From positions 1,998,001 to 2,062,000 of the forward strand of contig CATIUR010000001.1 in the NCBI GenBank assembly GCA_949592205.1: 64,000 nucleotides of DNA, in the 5' to 3' direction. The first letter of the stretch is position 1, and every line of letters starts with the position of its first letter. The translations under genes and the position numbers were made by a program. Below are positions 1 to 11,000 of this stretch, in pieces. The notes under the pieces are model-generated. The model saw nothing but the letters and a program-made list of their open reading frames with translations, searched no databases and was not told where the DNA came from. The stretch is from Helichrysum umbraculigerum. Taxonomy: Eukaryota > Streptophyta > Magnoliopsida > Asterales > Asteraceae.

Positions 1-1471
1 GAAATGAACGTAGGTATGGTTGGTTACCCTGGTAGATTGATATGGTGCTTGTTGATTTCCTTTATCTAAATGGGTCCCTTGATTCCCTCCCTGGTGGTTA
101 AGTCTGAGATTTTGTTTCTTTGAGGCAGCAACTTTGTTTGCAACCACTTGCAGAGCATCCCGTGCTGCATTGTAGGCATGTATAGACTTTGCCCCTTCTT
201 CTACAAATTTGATGGCTTCATGTCTTAGATTGTTATAGCGCACAGTCAGAGAGTCGCTTGGTATCTCTGGAACATATTCTCGCTTGGCATCCCTTGTCCA
301 CCTCTTCAAAATATATTGAGATGGAAGTGTAAGAACATTTTTTGCTCTAAAAACTGATAAGGCATGTCGACATATAATGCCTGAAAACTCAAACAAATGG
401 CAGCTACAAATAGCTTTCATCTCAAACGGATTGAACCTAACAATATGTGCTTTCTGCTCGTCCCCAAATTTGGCCACCCGATACGTTGTGACAGCCCCAT
501 TTTCTTCAACTTTAGTTGCTGGGTTGGCAAGGGTCTCCACTAGCTCCTCCTGAAATTTAATAAATGCTCTTCTAGTGTACAGACTGGCAGCTTGTTTTTC
601 CATGGGAGAAGGCGTTTTTAGAAGTGGCATAGTGCTACTAGTCTCAAAATCTTCCTTGAGTTCCATCTCATGCCAGCTTGTTACAGCAGTCTCATATTGT
701 TTAACTAGTGAATGTATTGACGTAGTTGCATTCACATAACCATGGAAGAACAGGTTTGGAGTTTCGTCATATAATTCTCCAAAAAAAGAGTCTTGCATGT
801 AAACCGGAACCCACTGATGACGTGCATTGTAGATTGAGCGAAGCCATTCATTGTCCATTAGGGAGTATTTCTCAACAAGAGCTTGCCAACAAATTTCAAA
901 CTCATCGGAAGTCTCTGTATCATGAATGCACTTAGCAAACTCATTATCAAACGTAGGATGTGTTTGAGCCAATTTCTCATGTGTTTGTCTAAAAATGCTC
1001 CATTTACAGAAACGATGATGGGTTTGAGGCAAAACCTGTGCAACAGCCATCTGAATATGATGATCGGGTTCGGTTGTAATAGAGACAGGGTAGTTTCCAG
1101 ACATGGCATGGAGCCAATTTTGGAGGAGCCAAACATAGGCAGACTCAGAATTAAGCAATCCACAACCAAATAAAACTGGTTGATGATGGTGATTAATCCC
1201 AGTGATGGAGACCAAAGGTACTCTATAATCATATGAGGAGGTGTCGAGTCTAATGGTATCACCAAAATAATTATAATTCATTCTGAAACTTGAATCAGCC
1301 CAAAAGATATTATTACCATCAATTGCATAAAAGAAACTGGGATTCAGTGATTGCATGCGCTTCAGATAATCAATAAGATGCTGCTGATCATCATGGCTCA
1401 TTTGTCTGCTGCCAATGTTCATCTCTTTCGTCCTTTCTTTCTTGTAATCCCTGCCTAGATGTAAACTTAGC
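1..1471 (-). CDS. FAR1-RELATED SEQUENCE (FRS) protein, 3' exon, partial
   Basis: The minus strand reads open from 1471 to the window edge; the C-terminus lies outside. FRS proteins are plant nuclear transcription factors domesticated from Mutator-like transposases. Seen: a stretch reading DYLKRMQSLNPSFFYAID then FWADSSFRMNYNYFGD (about 1240-1390), which is the MULE transposase core as kept in FAR1/FRS proteins; then VPLVSITGINHHHQPVLFGC and a SWIM zinc finger with CSCHLFEFSGIICRHAL (about 370-420). After it comes RWTRDAKREYVPE, typical of the family. The right boundary 1471 is a consensus acceptor (ATCCAG then G), in phase with the candidate exon at 1956-2021. The N-terminal FAR1 DNA-binding domain was not found upstream. 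The subfamily cannot be assigned by eye. It is read as a host gene because the reading frame is uninterrupted and there are no terminal inverted repeats. Confidence 0.88.
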
Positions 1472-1574
1472 CTGGATTAACACACAATTAAGTTACCCTT
1501 TAAATTAAAATTAAGATAAAATTGATGACTAGATTAACTTTATCAGTTTCTTTCTCCAAATAAGCTTTTCCTTA

Positions 1575-1757
1575 GCCACTGCCGTGTACCTGAGCTGGTT
1601 ATGGGTGATGGCATCTTTGCCACAAATAGGACAAGGTCACGAGTTCGAGCCCGGACACATAGCCACAAATGCTGAGTGAGTCAAGTATGCCCCACATTAT
1701 GAATAGGCAGCCGACTGTGAGTCGACCGAGTTGCTGGTTATCAACATTTTGCCACAA
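1575..1757 (+). mobile_element. tRNA-derived SINE inside the FRS intron
   Basis: A box-B-like pol III promoter (CACGAGTTCGAGCCCGG, about 1638-1654) follows a box-A-like GCTGGTTATGGGTGATGG (about 1593-1610), the layout of tRNA-derived SINEs. The unit is flanked by a near-perfect target duplication: AAATAAGCTTTTCCTTA at 1558-1574 and AAATAAGCTTTCCTTA at 1758-1773. There is no long poly(A) tail; the 3' end is CCACA-rich. Confidence 0.72.
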
Positions 1758-1955
1758 AAATAAGCTTTCCTTATGTGTGTATATTATATAGTAGTCATCG
1801 CTTAGGTTGAGTATTAATTAATTAATAATATAAAATATGCCTCCCTCCCTCTGTAGGGTTCCAGATTTTGTACCAACAAATTATGAATATATCAAAAAAT
1901 AAAATAGATAAATAAGTTTGCAAAATCAGAATCAAATTATTATAATTTTAATTAC

Positions 1956-2021
1956 CTAGTGAGCTGAACTTGAACCAGATACTTGTAAACGGGTACAAAG
2001 CTTCCGTGTCTCCTCCTATCA
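1956..2021 (-). CDS. Candidate upstream coding exon of the FRS gene
   Basis: On the minus strand this stretch is bounded by CTTTTCAG on its 5' side and a GTAATT donor on its 3' side. It reads RRRHGSFVPVYKYLVQVQLT and ends in a phase that joins the 1471 acceptor to continue LSLHLGRDYKKER. The matched phases support it. I do not recognise a domain in it, and no start codon is assigned. Confidence 0.45.
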
Positions 2022-2246
2022 CTGAAAAGGGGCAAAAGTGTTGGCCAGTGCCGCTGTCACCTCAACCTTCCGACCACTATTGCACCACCACCGGTCGTAC
2101 ACTTTAACTAGGTTTTATGAACCCATAATCTACACTTAATTAAAAAAGAAAACATAAAGATAGTTTTGTCGCTCTTTGAAAAGGTGGGGAGGTGACTAGT
2201 ATATATATGACTATATATACTATCAGTAACACACTATCACTTAAAC

Positions 2247-2810
2247 AAATCAACCTCATTACTCAGTAGTTATCACATATACCCAATTGCCAATTCATAT
2301 AATATGATTTTAAGCCAGCAAATAAAACCAAGAATTATACATTTATACATATAGATACAGATATATATATATATACATGGATGATGGATGGATGGATGGA
2401 TGGAAGTATATAATAGAAACCAGCTGGTGTGTTCTTCTTCCAAAACAGGAAACTCCCTGTGACTAATGGATCAATAACCAGCAACTAGCACCTAAAGAGA
2501 CGGGTGGGCGGGTCGTTTGGGCGATTGGGTCAAAACGCGAGATTTTGAGAAAAAAAAATAATAAGCAAACTATACAATCAATAACAAAATAACAAAGCAT
2601 ATCAACCTCAGTACTCAGTAGTTATCACATATACCCAATTACCAATTCATATAATAATCATTTTAAACCAACAAATATTATCAAGAACTATACATATTTA
2701 CATGGATAATGGATGGATGTATATATATGATAGTAATAGTGACCAGCTGGTGTCTTTTTCTTCCAAAACAAAACACTCATTGTAACTGATAGATCAAGAA
2801 CTGGCAACTA
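2247..2810. repeat. Spaced direct duplication, two copies about 352 bp apart
   Basis: Segment 2247-2490 recurs at 2599-2810. Shared landmarks in the same order: TCAACCTCA, TACTCAGTAGTTATCACATA, CCAATTCATATAATA, a GGATGGATG run, ACCAGCTGGTGT, CTTCCAAAACA and the closing GCAACTA. Copy 1 has a longer (GGAT)n run (about 2383-2403). Copies differ by scattered substitutions and indels, so the duplication is not recent. It lies in the probable intron or leader of the FRS gene. Confidence 0.8.
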
Positions 2811-3804
2811 AAGATAACCTGAAAAAATCACCAAAATCAAATGAAGTATGATAAACACTGAAAATATGATCCAAGAATTATTACCTGGGAAATGATTCAT
2901 AGGCCTAAAACAAAGACCTAAAAGAGACCTAAAGTTTAGATTGGTCCATGTGTTAGAACGATTGGTTATGAAAAGGAAAGAGAAATGAACAATGTCATGT
3001 GTTGTGAATTGAATGATTAGGTCCTTTTTTACGCTTATGTAGATAGGTTCATATAGCAATGCTCGTATTTCTTTCAGCAACTCAAAGTCAAAACATCCTA
3101 CCCAGTTGCACAGAAGAACATATTAATATGAAATTCAACACGATTCATTCAAGAAACAGATTATTTAAAAACTTAATCAAATACACAAGATTCTAAGAGC
3201 TACCCACAATTCACAGATTAATGATTCAGCAAATAAAGATCAAAGTCAACGCAAATTAAGGTTGTGAAAGGCGATGAGCGACAATGAGAAGTTGGGTGTG
3301 TTTCGTAAGATGGAAGCACAAATAATGGAATAGAAGTAGAGAACGAGAATCTAGAAAAAGAGAATGGAATCAATTCTTTTGTTAGGTATGAATAGAGAAT
3401 GAAAAATGCAGATTATGGAATGCCTCCAACAGTTGTGTCATCTTCTCCGATAACTTGCCCATCCTCAGTTAATCGAAAATAAGTAAGTAATCCCATAAAA
3501 TAAGGTCCACATTATAGATACATTTCTCATAAATGTCAGCAATACAAAACCTTGAAGTTAAGCAAACTACTGTAACTGATTGTACAAGTGTAAAACGAGA
3601 ATATGGAAATTTCTTGATGAAATTATTCTTAATTTCCTTGAACACATAGGCACATATTGTGAGACACTTTAGAAGTTAACACATAGTATAATCAAACATC
3701 CTTAGATAGATAGAACACAAAACACTAAAAACAAGTCTGGAAAATCAAAAGCCCTATTAGGGTTTTGTATATCAAACAGAGTAAAAATAACATCAATGGT
3801 TACC
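2811..3804. other. Non-coding stretch, probable FRS intron/leader
   Basis: AT-rich, without a convincing ORF, repeat or RNA gene. The 90-residue minus-strand ORF at 2808-3080 overlaps the duplicated segment and has no recognisable domain. Confidence 0.4.
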
Positions 3805-3925
3805 TGTGGTGTAAACACGAGATGAAGGAGAGACGAACCCACGAAGAAAATGGATCAATCGGTAGAAGAGAATTATGAGATAGGGTTTAGGCGTTTTCCA
3901 GTTCCAGGTAGAGGGAATTATTTAT
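3805..3925 (-). promoter_or_regulatory. Candidate FRS promoter and first non-coding exon
   Basis: On the minus strand a TATA-like TTTATAAATAA (about 3911-3922) is followed by a short AG/GA-rich leader and then ACCACAG followed by GTAACC (about 3802-3815), a good splice donor. This would be a 5' UTR exon for the FRS gene downstream. It is an inference from signals only. Confidence 0.35.
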
Positions 3926-4900
3926 AAAATATCCCGTGTTTTTTTTTTTCCCTAACATATCTTATTCAAACAGATAATCAACTCCTGCTTACCTGCTTTT
4001 TTCAGACAGACATCGTATCGATCACCATTTCCGATTGCTATTCTCCTCTCCGAGTTTATCAATTAAAGGATGATAGTACTTTAAAAAATATTTAGAATAT
4101 ACGTATGTTTCTTTTTTTCCTAACGCAAAGCTCGTTTCTTAGCTCACCGGAGGTCCCGAGGAAAAAGTGTCATCCAAAAAGTGTAAAAAGTGTCATCTTC
4201 ACAGTATACTTATATAGCGCCTGCCGCCGAGATTTTGATCGAAAGAAAATAATAAAAGCGGATATAGAATGATAGAAAAGAAAAGAAAAGAAGATGAAAA
4301 ACATTTTTACGTTCTTGAGTTAGAAAGAAAAGAACTGAAATTTATATGTTTCAATTCGTGTTCCTGAGTTGGAGAGAAACGGAAGGATGTTACATTTTAT
4401 AGCTTGTATAATCTTTCATCCTTCTAAATCTTCCCAACTTTGGAGAGAAAAGAATGTTGAATCCTCCTCCCACTTTTCTTTTCCTCTCCATAAACAAAAC
4501 TCGGGAACACAACGTAATTTTTATTCTTTCCGCTTCTCTTATTTTCTTTCGGAAAAACAACTCAGGAGCATGCTCTTAAGAACGGATAGAGTATTATGTT
4601 AAATGAAATTATGTAAACTTAATGTGATCATGGATATCTAGTCTACATTAATCAGTTTTAAATATATATATGAAATATGTCATCTATTAATCAAATCTAA
4701 ATCTAAATCTAAATACGAAATATGTCATCTATTCAACGAGCAAAATGATGTACAACTAAGCTAATTGGAAAGAGTTTTTATAATCAATGCCTATAGCACA
4801 TAGGGCAACAATTAAGTATTCCTAAAATAAGTTCAAACAATTAATTTAACATCAATCTTTCATACATACAATAAGTTTTTGATAACAATATTATACATTT
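3926..4900. other. Intergenic stretch with one possible small inverted-repeat element
   Basis: No gene seen. At about 4358-4510 the outward-facing words GTGTTCCTGAGTT and (reverse) GTGTTCCCGAGTT bracket 153 bp, as in a small MITE, but no clear target duplication was found. At about 4671-4735 a short duplication (GAAATATGTCATCTATT) flanks three TCTAAA units. Confidence 0.3.
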
Positions 4901-5127
4901 GGGTTTTGATATATGATGCCCTAAGGGCACTAGTTAAGTATTCCTTATTTATTTTTTATGCATTAGTGAAACACTCATTTTCTATATTTATAAGTCATAT
5001 ATTCCATAAATAAATTGAATTATTTCAAGATCATTCATAAACATGGGAACTTTGAGCTTAATTAATACTTTGAATCTAATTTATGAATGTTTAACTAGTG
5101 CCCTTAGGGCACTCTTTATCAAAATCC
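4901..5127. mobile_element. Mutator-type MITE (227 bp)
   Basis: Terminal inverted repeats of about 37 bp. The left starts GGGTTTTGATATATGATGCC and the right, read in reverse, starts GGATTTTGATAAAGAGTGCC; both continue CTAAGGGCACTAGTTAA. A perfect 9-bp target duplication TATACATTT sits at 4892-4900 and 5128-5136; 9 bp is characteristic of Mutator-like elements. Each arm holds the internal palindrome GCCCTAAGGGC. Confidence 0.85.
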
Positions 5128-5136
5128 TATACATTT

Positions 5137-5692
5137 TGCTAGTTATGGAATATTCTTAATTTAAACATGAAGAGTAGTGTTTAATAAGTAGATTAAATTT
5201 ATTTTAGGAAAGATAAATGACAAAAATCGGCTACGTACTGCCATCAAATATTCTAAATATGCAACCTACCAAATAAATTGTTCAAGTACGCAACCAACCG
5301 GAAACTTTTGTGTTTGGATCTTTAAAAAGTGCATTTTTACCTTTTGATGTTATAAAATGCTCAGTAGAATTACACGTTACCTTCCATGTAAATATTTTTG
5401 CCATGTCCCTTATACATGCGGCATCCACCTCAGACATATTTTACACCTAGATTTTGAATATTAAATTTTATAATCTTTTAGAAACCAAATTATTTTACAT
5501 CATCACCGTACCTTCATCTTCAACACCTGCAAATTTCAATCCCCTTCATCAAAAAATAATTAAACCTCAATCCTATATATACACATCAATGTCTTGCTTA
5601 CACCTCACAAAACTTTCACACATTATCCAAAAAAAATTCTCCACTATTCACTTCAAGTTTCATATAAATAACTTACATCTCAGATCGAGAAG
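5137..5692. other. Intergenic stretch, nothing recognised
   Basis: AT-rich DNA with no recognisable gene or repeat. An 82-residue plus-strand ORF runs into the retrotransposon at 5698 and has no visible domain. Confidence 0.4.
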
Positions 5693-5697
5693 CAACA

Positions 5698-7976
5698 TGT
5701 AACACCCCCAAATTTAACGGTTTGCGGAAGCATACGTTGGGTGTTACTAATCAATATACAAAGCACAAGATTAATAGTAAACGACCTCTAAATGAGACGT
5801 TTAGAAAAGGTTTCATAAATAATAATCGTTTGAAAACCGTGGGTTTTCGTATACAAAAAGTAGTTCCCTAGAGTCCACGCGTATAGCGGGAGATTCTATT
5901 ACATAATCGTAATTACAAAAGATAATGCCAAAGAATCTCCGTTAAATGCAGTTTGGAAATCATGCGACTCTAGCTAGTAATCCTGGAGTGATCCTACTCC
6001 GTATGTGTACCTGAGATACAAAGCTAAAAAGTGTCAACCAAAAAGGTTGGTGAATCTCACAGGTTTAGTAATAAGTAGATGTAATGAACCACAAGTATGT
6101 ACCCGTATTGCTATCAAGCAAAGTAAGTTAATCAGTATATCAGTACAGTGCCATGAGCTCATAAGTTGAAGCTTAACCGTGTAGTGTGAAATAAATCACG
6201 TACCCCCGTGAGTGCTATCCGCACACTCATATGTAACAAATACTAATATGTCTGTTTCTACGTGTAAATCAGTACGTGGTGGCGCTACCACCCCAGACAG
6301 GGATTGTCAGTCCCAGATGGATCCATCTACTAGTAATCGCGCTTAAGTCCATAACTAACAACTTACGATTAGGAGGCTTTCAGTGGATAAAAGTAACTCA
6401 TGCGTTTGTTTGTAATCAGTAATGTTTTCAGTTCAGTACATTGTGTTCATACGTAATACAGTTGCTAAGTATCTCACCCCAAAGTATAAAACAGTAAAAG
6501 TGGGGCTGTAAGACTCACCTGAGTCTTTGCAAGTACGTTTATGTCAATAAACGAGTAAGTAGTATCAACCGTAGGTTCTCCGAACCCGTAACCTTCTAGT
6601 GCCTAAACACGTAAGGTTAAGTAAGTAGATGTCTCGCAAGACTATCTAGGCTAGTTGTTCATACCCCGTTGTGTTAAATGTTGGTTCGTTCACGTTCGTG
6701 TCAAAGTATATACGGCCCGTTGGTGGTTTGTTATAATTAAAGTTTTATCGTTAATAACGCAATTTAGAGTGATTGTAATAGAAAGTATGTTCTATGATGT
6801 TTGTTAAGTCGTATAGTATAAGTATTGGAAGTTGTGTAAGATCGACACTTAGTAAAATCCGAGTTTTCAAGGTTCTGTCATGTGCGACGTAGGGTGTGAC
6901 GTCGGGTGTGACGTCGGGTGCGACGTAGGCATGTACGTCGCATGATGCGACCTTCGCAAATCAATGCGACGTGGAGGTTTGCGACGTTAAAGTCTACGTC
7001 GCCATGTGCGACGTCCGCAATTTAATGCGACGTAAGGAGCTGCGTCGCTAGTGCGACGTGGAGGTTTTTGTGCGACGTAGGCCGCGACGTCGCAGAGGCC
7101 CCTGGCCAAATGCGACGTAGCGGTCTGATGGCCGGAATTTTTGTCGAAAACGAGTTTTCCGGTTTCCGTTGGGTCCAAATCTTTTACTCAACCCTCATAT
7201 GAACATATTAAGCCTATTAAAACCGCAAACTAGTAAAAATGATCAAAAACGAGAGATATCGGGATTTGTCGGAAACTTACAAAATGTCGGATCGAAAATC
7301 CGGAAAGATAGGAATGTAGATCGTGTTGAGATGAACGTTTTTCTCCAAAGATGTGGTATGATTCGGCGTCGTTTACTACGTTTATTTGTTGATTTTGATG
7401 GTGGTGGTGAGATGGTGAAGTAGAGAGAAAAAGAAAGAAAGAGAAAGAAGAGAGAGGGTGTGATTGGTTGAATGAGAAAGAAAAAGGTGGGAGGTGGAGG
7501 TTTATCCTCCACTTTCCAGTCCCCGTTCCCCGTGCGGTGTTCGTTTGCTCCGTCGTTTAAGCGTTAAATAATTATTTTACGCGTTTAATTATATTTATAA
7601 AATCACAAATCTTGCTAAATAATTTGCTTAAATTATTTCCTTAAATCTTTAATAGTTTAAATTAAATTTAATTACTTTTGTTATTAAATCGTGTGAGTTA
7701 TGATTCTTGTAATACAAGACAGTTACTAATTGTTATAAAATAGCGTTTTGGTCATAGTTGCGTTATTTTAGCTTATAAACACTTGTTCACCAACGTCCGT
7801 GTTAACCGAAATAGAATTTCATTCTATTTAAGTTGCGTACGATTTAATCAAATCGCAAAGTTGTATATATCAACCAACATATAATCCGATACATAAATTA
7901 GCCTAACATAGAACTAATTACATGTATTAACAAAGAATTAGGCGCTAATACTAGCCCTAATTTGGCGGTTGTTACA
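5698..7976 (-). repeat. 3' LTR of the complete gypsy element
   Basis: On the element strand it starts TGTAACAACC and ends GGGGTGTTACA. It is nearly identical to 13517-15795. The 84- and 89-residue ORFs inside (7169-7423 and 7243-7512) occur in both LTRs and lie in or near the transcribed leader; I do not treat them as genes. Confidence 0.95.
6882..7125. repeat. GCGACGT/ACGTCGC word array in the 3' LTR
   Basis: About 16 copies or near-copies of GCGACGT and its reverse complement ACGTCGC within 240 bp, including the palindrome GCGACGTCGC. Spacing is irregular (10-25 bp), so it is not a simple tandem repeat. It is CpG-dense compared with the AT-rich flanks. The 5' LTR has the same array at 14701-14944. 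Confidence 0.9.
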
Positions 7977-7989
7977 TTCTCCCCTTGTT
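7977..7989 (-). other. Polypurine tract of the complete gypsy element
   Basis: Reads AACAAGGGGAGAA on the element strand, directly before the 3' LTR start TGTAAC. The same 13 bases occur before the 3' LTR of the gag-only element at 42143-42155. Confidence 0.9.
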
Positions 7990-8009
7990 AAAAGAATTTC
8001 GTCCCGAAA

Positions 8010-11000
8010 TTAGCTCGATTGTACGGTAGGTGCGTTGTCAGGGAAGAGATGTGGGTATTTCAGTCGCATTTGGTCTTCCCGTTCCCAGGTGAATTCAGGA
8101 CCACGTCTAGAATTCCACCTGACCTTCACGATGGGAATACGACTCTGTTTAAGTTGTTTGACCTCGCGGTCCATTATTTCCAAAGGTTCCTCGACAAAAT
8201 GAAGTTTATCATCGATTTGAATTTCGTCGAGCGGTATAATCAGTGTCTCATCAGACAGACATTTCTTCAGATTAGAAATGTGGAATGTGTTGTGAACGCT
8301 GCTAAGTTCAGCAGGAAGTTGCAGGCGGTATGCCACTGGACCAATCTTTTCAAGGATTTCGAATGGCCCGATGTATCTAGGATTTAGTTTGCCTCGTTTT
8401 CCGAATCGAATGACACCTCTCCACGGTGCCACTTTGAGAAGTACCTTGTCCCCTACTTGGAACTCAAGGTGTTTGCGTCTCACGTCAGCATAGCTTTTCT
8501 GACGATCACGCGCGGCTTTTAGTCGGTTTTGTATGCCGACGATCTTTTCAGTTGTTTCATGTATGATTTCTGGACCGGTGAGTTGGGTATCCCCCACCTC
8601 AGTCCAACAGATAGGTGATCGGCACTTACGACCGTACAGTGCCTCGAAGGGTGCAGCCTTTATGCTGGTGTGATAACTGTTGTTGTACGAAAACTCGCAC
8701 AACGGCAAGTGATTTTCCCAGTTTTTACCGAAGTCAACTACGCAGGCTCGTAGCATGTCTTCCAGTGTTTGTATGGTTCGTTCGCTCTGGCCATCGGTTT
8801 GAGGATGGTAAGCCGTACTCATATCCAGACGAGTACCAAGAGATTTCTGCAGTGATTGCCAGAAGCGAGAAGTAAACCGAGCGTCTCGGTCGGAGATGAT
8901 TGAGATGGGCACGCCGTGTCTTGACACGATCTCTTTCAGGTAGATCCGTGTCAAACGTTCCATCTTATCAGTTTCCTTGATGGCTAGGAAATGAGCAGAT
9001 TTAGTGAGTCGGTCGACGATCACCCAAATGGTATCGCAACCGCTAGAAGTTTTCGGGAGTTTAGTAATGAAATCCATGGTGATCTGCTCCCATTTCCATT
9101 GTGGTATTTCAGGTTGTTGTAGCAAACCGGAAGGTTTCTGGTGTTCAGCTTTAACTTTAGAACAAGTAAGACACTTGCCAACATAGGTTGCAATGTCAGC
9201 TTTCATGTTGGGCCACCAGTACATTTCCTTGATGCCGTGATACATTTTGTCGGCACCGGGGTGTATAGAGTATTTAGACTTGTGAGTTTCATTCATCACC
9301 AAGTCTCGAAGGTTCCCAAAACTTGGTAACCAGATTCGATTCGAGAAGTATTTGGCCCCGTTAGGTTTGGTTTCAAATTGTTTGTCCATGCCCCGCAAGG
9401 CCTCGTTTATCAAGTTCTCTGGTTTGAGTGCTTCGAGTTGAGCGGTGAGAGCTTGATTGATGAGATCGTTGTGAATGGTCATACCGAGAGCTCGAACTCG
9501 AAGTGGTTTCACTCGTTCTTTTCGGCTTAAGGCATCGGCGACAACATTCGCCTTGCCCGGATGATAGCGAATCTCGCAGTCGTAATCAGTAAGCAACTCG
9601 ACCCATCGGCGTTGCCTCATGTTGAGATCCTTTTGATCGAAGATATGTTGGAGACTTTTATGGTCAGTAAAGATTGTACACTTGGTACCGTATAGATAGT
9701 GTCTCCAGATTTTCAGAGCGAAAACAACAGCCCCCAACTCTAGGTCATGAGTTGTGTAATTCTTTTCGTGGACCTTGAGTTGTCGAGAGGCGTAAGCGAT
9801 GACCTTGTCTCGTTGCATCAGCACGCAACCAAGACCTTGGTGGGAAGCATCACAGTATACCACGAAGTCATCGTTGCCTTCGGGTACAGATAAGATAGGT
9901 GCACTGCAGAGTTTTTGTTTTAGTAGTTGAAAAGCCGACTCCTGTTTGTCAGTCCAATCGAATTTCTTTTCTTTTTGAGTCAGTGCAGTGAGAGGTAGGG
10001 CTATTTTCGAAAAATTCTCAATGAATCGCCTGTAGTATCCGGCGAGTCCTAAGAATTGGCGTACCTCGGTCGGTGTTGTAGGTGCTTGCCAACATTTGAT
10101 AGCCTCGATTTTCGAAGGATCGACATGAATCCCTTGCTTGTCAATGACGTGTCCAAGGAATTGAACGGTTTGCATCCAGAACTCACACTTAGAGAATTTG
10201 GCGTATAACTCTTCGTGTTTGAGCAGCTCTAGGATGGTTTTCAGGTGTTGCGCGTGTTCTTGTTCAGTGCGTGAGTAAATCAAGATGTCATCGATAAAGA
10301 CGATAACAAACTTGTCAAGGTAAGGTTTGCACACCCGATTCATAAGGTCCATGAATACAGCCGGTGCGTTGGTTAAGCCGAATGGCATCACTTGGAATTC
10401 ATAATGCCCGTAGCGAGTTCGGAAAGCGGTTTTTGGAATATCTTCATCACGAACTCGGAGTTGGTGGTAACCAGACCGTAGATCGATCTTTGAGTAAGAA
10501 CTCGATCCCTGAAGTTGGTCAAACAGGTCATCAATGCGAGGAAGTGGGTAACGGTTCTTGACGGTTAATTTGTTGAGTTCACGGTAGTCGATGCACATGC
10601 GGAAAGAACCGTCTTTCTTTTTCACAAACAGGACCGGGGCTCCCCAAGGTGAGGAACTTGGTCGAATAAATCCCTTGTCCAGGAGTTCCTGTAGCTGAGT
10701 AGACAACTCCTGAAGTTCGGATGGGGCTAATCGGTAAGGTGCTCGTGCCACGGGTGCTGCACCGGGCACAAGGTCAATAGAAAATTCGACTTGTCTAGGT
10801 GGCGGAAGGCCAGGCAAGTCTTCAGGAAAGACCTCTGGGAAGTCTCGAACGATAGGCACATCCTCAAGTCGCTTTTCCACCGACTTTTTCTCCATAACGT
10901 GTGCTAGGATTGCCTGATACCCTTTTCTCAGGTATTTTCGGGTTTTCATGCAAGAAATGATGTTTATTCTCGTCCCACCGGTCTCCCCTTGTATGCTCAA

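Noticed and set aside
858..1265. 135-codon minus-strand ORF and overlapping 96-codon plus-strand ORF
   Set aside because: Both are out of frame with the FRS reading, which is continuous here and carries the family motifs.
2383..2403. (GGAT)n run as a functional element
   Set aside because: Simple microsatellite inside a duplicated segment; no other signal.
6882..7125. Interspersed-repeat array considered as CRISPR-like
   Set aside because: Words are only 7-8 bp, irregularly spaced, in both orientations and inside an LTR of a plant retrotransposon.
7243..7512. 89-codon ORF in both LTRs of the complete element (also 15062-15331)
   Set aside because: It covers the CT-rich leader, is duplicated only because LTRs are duplicated, and has no domain beyond low-complexity Pro/Phe/Ser.
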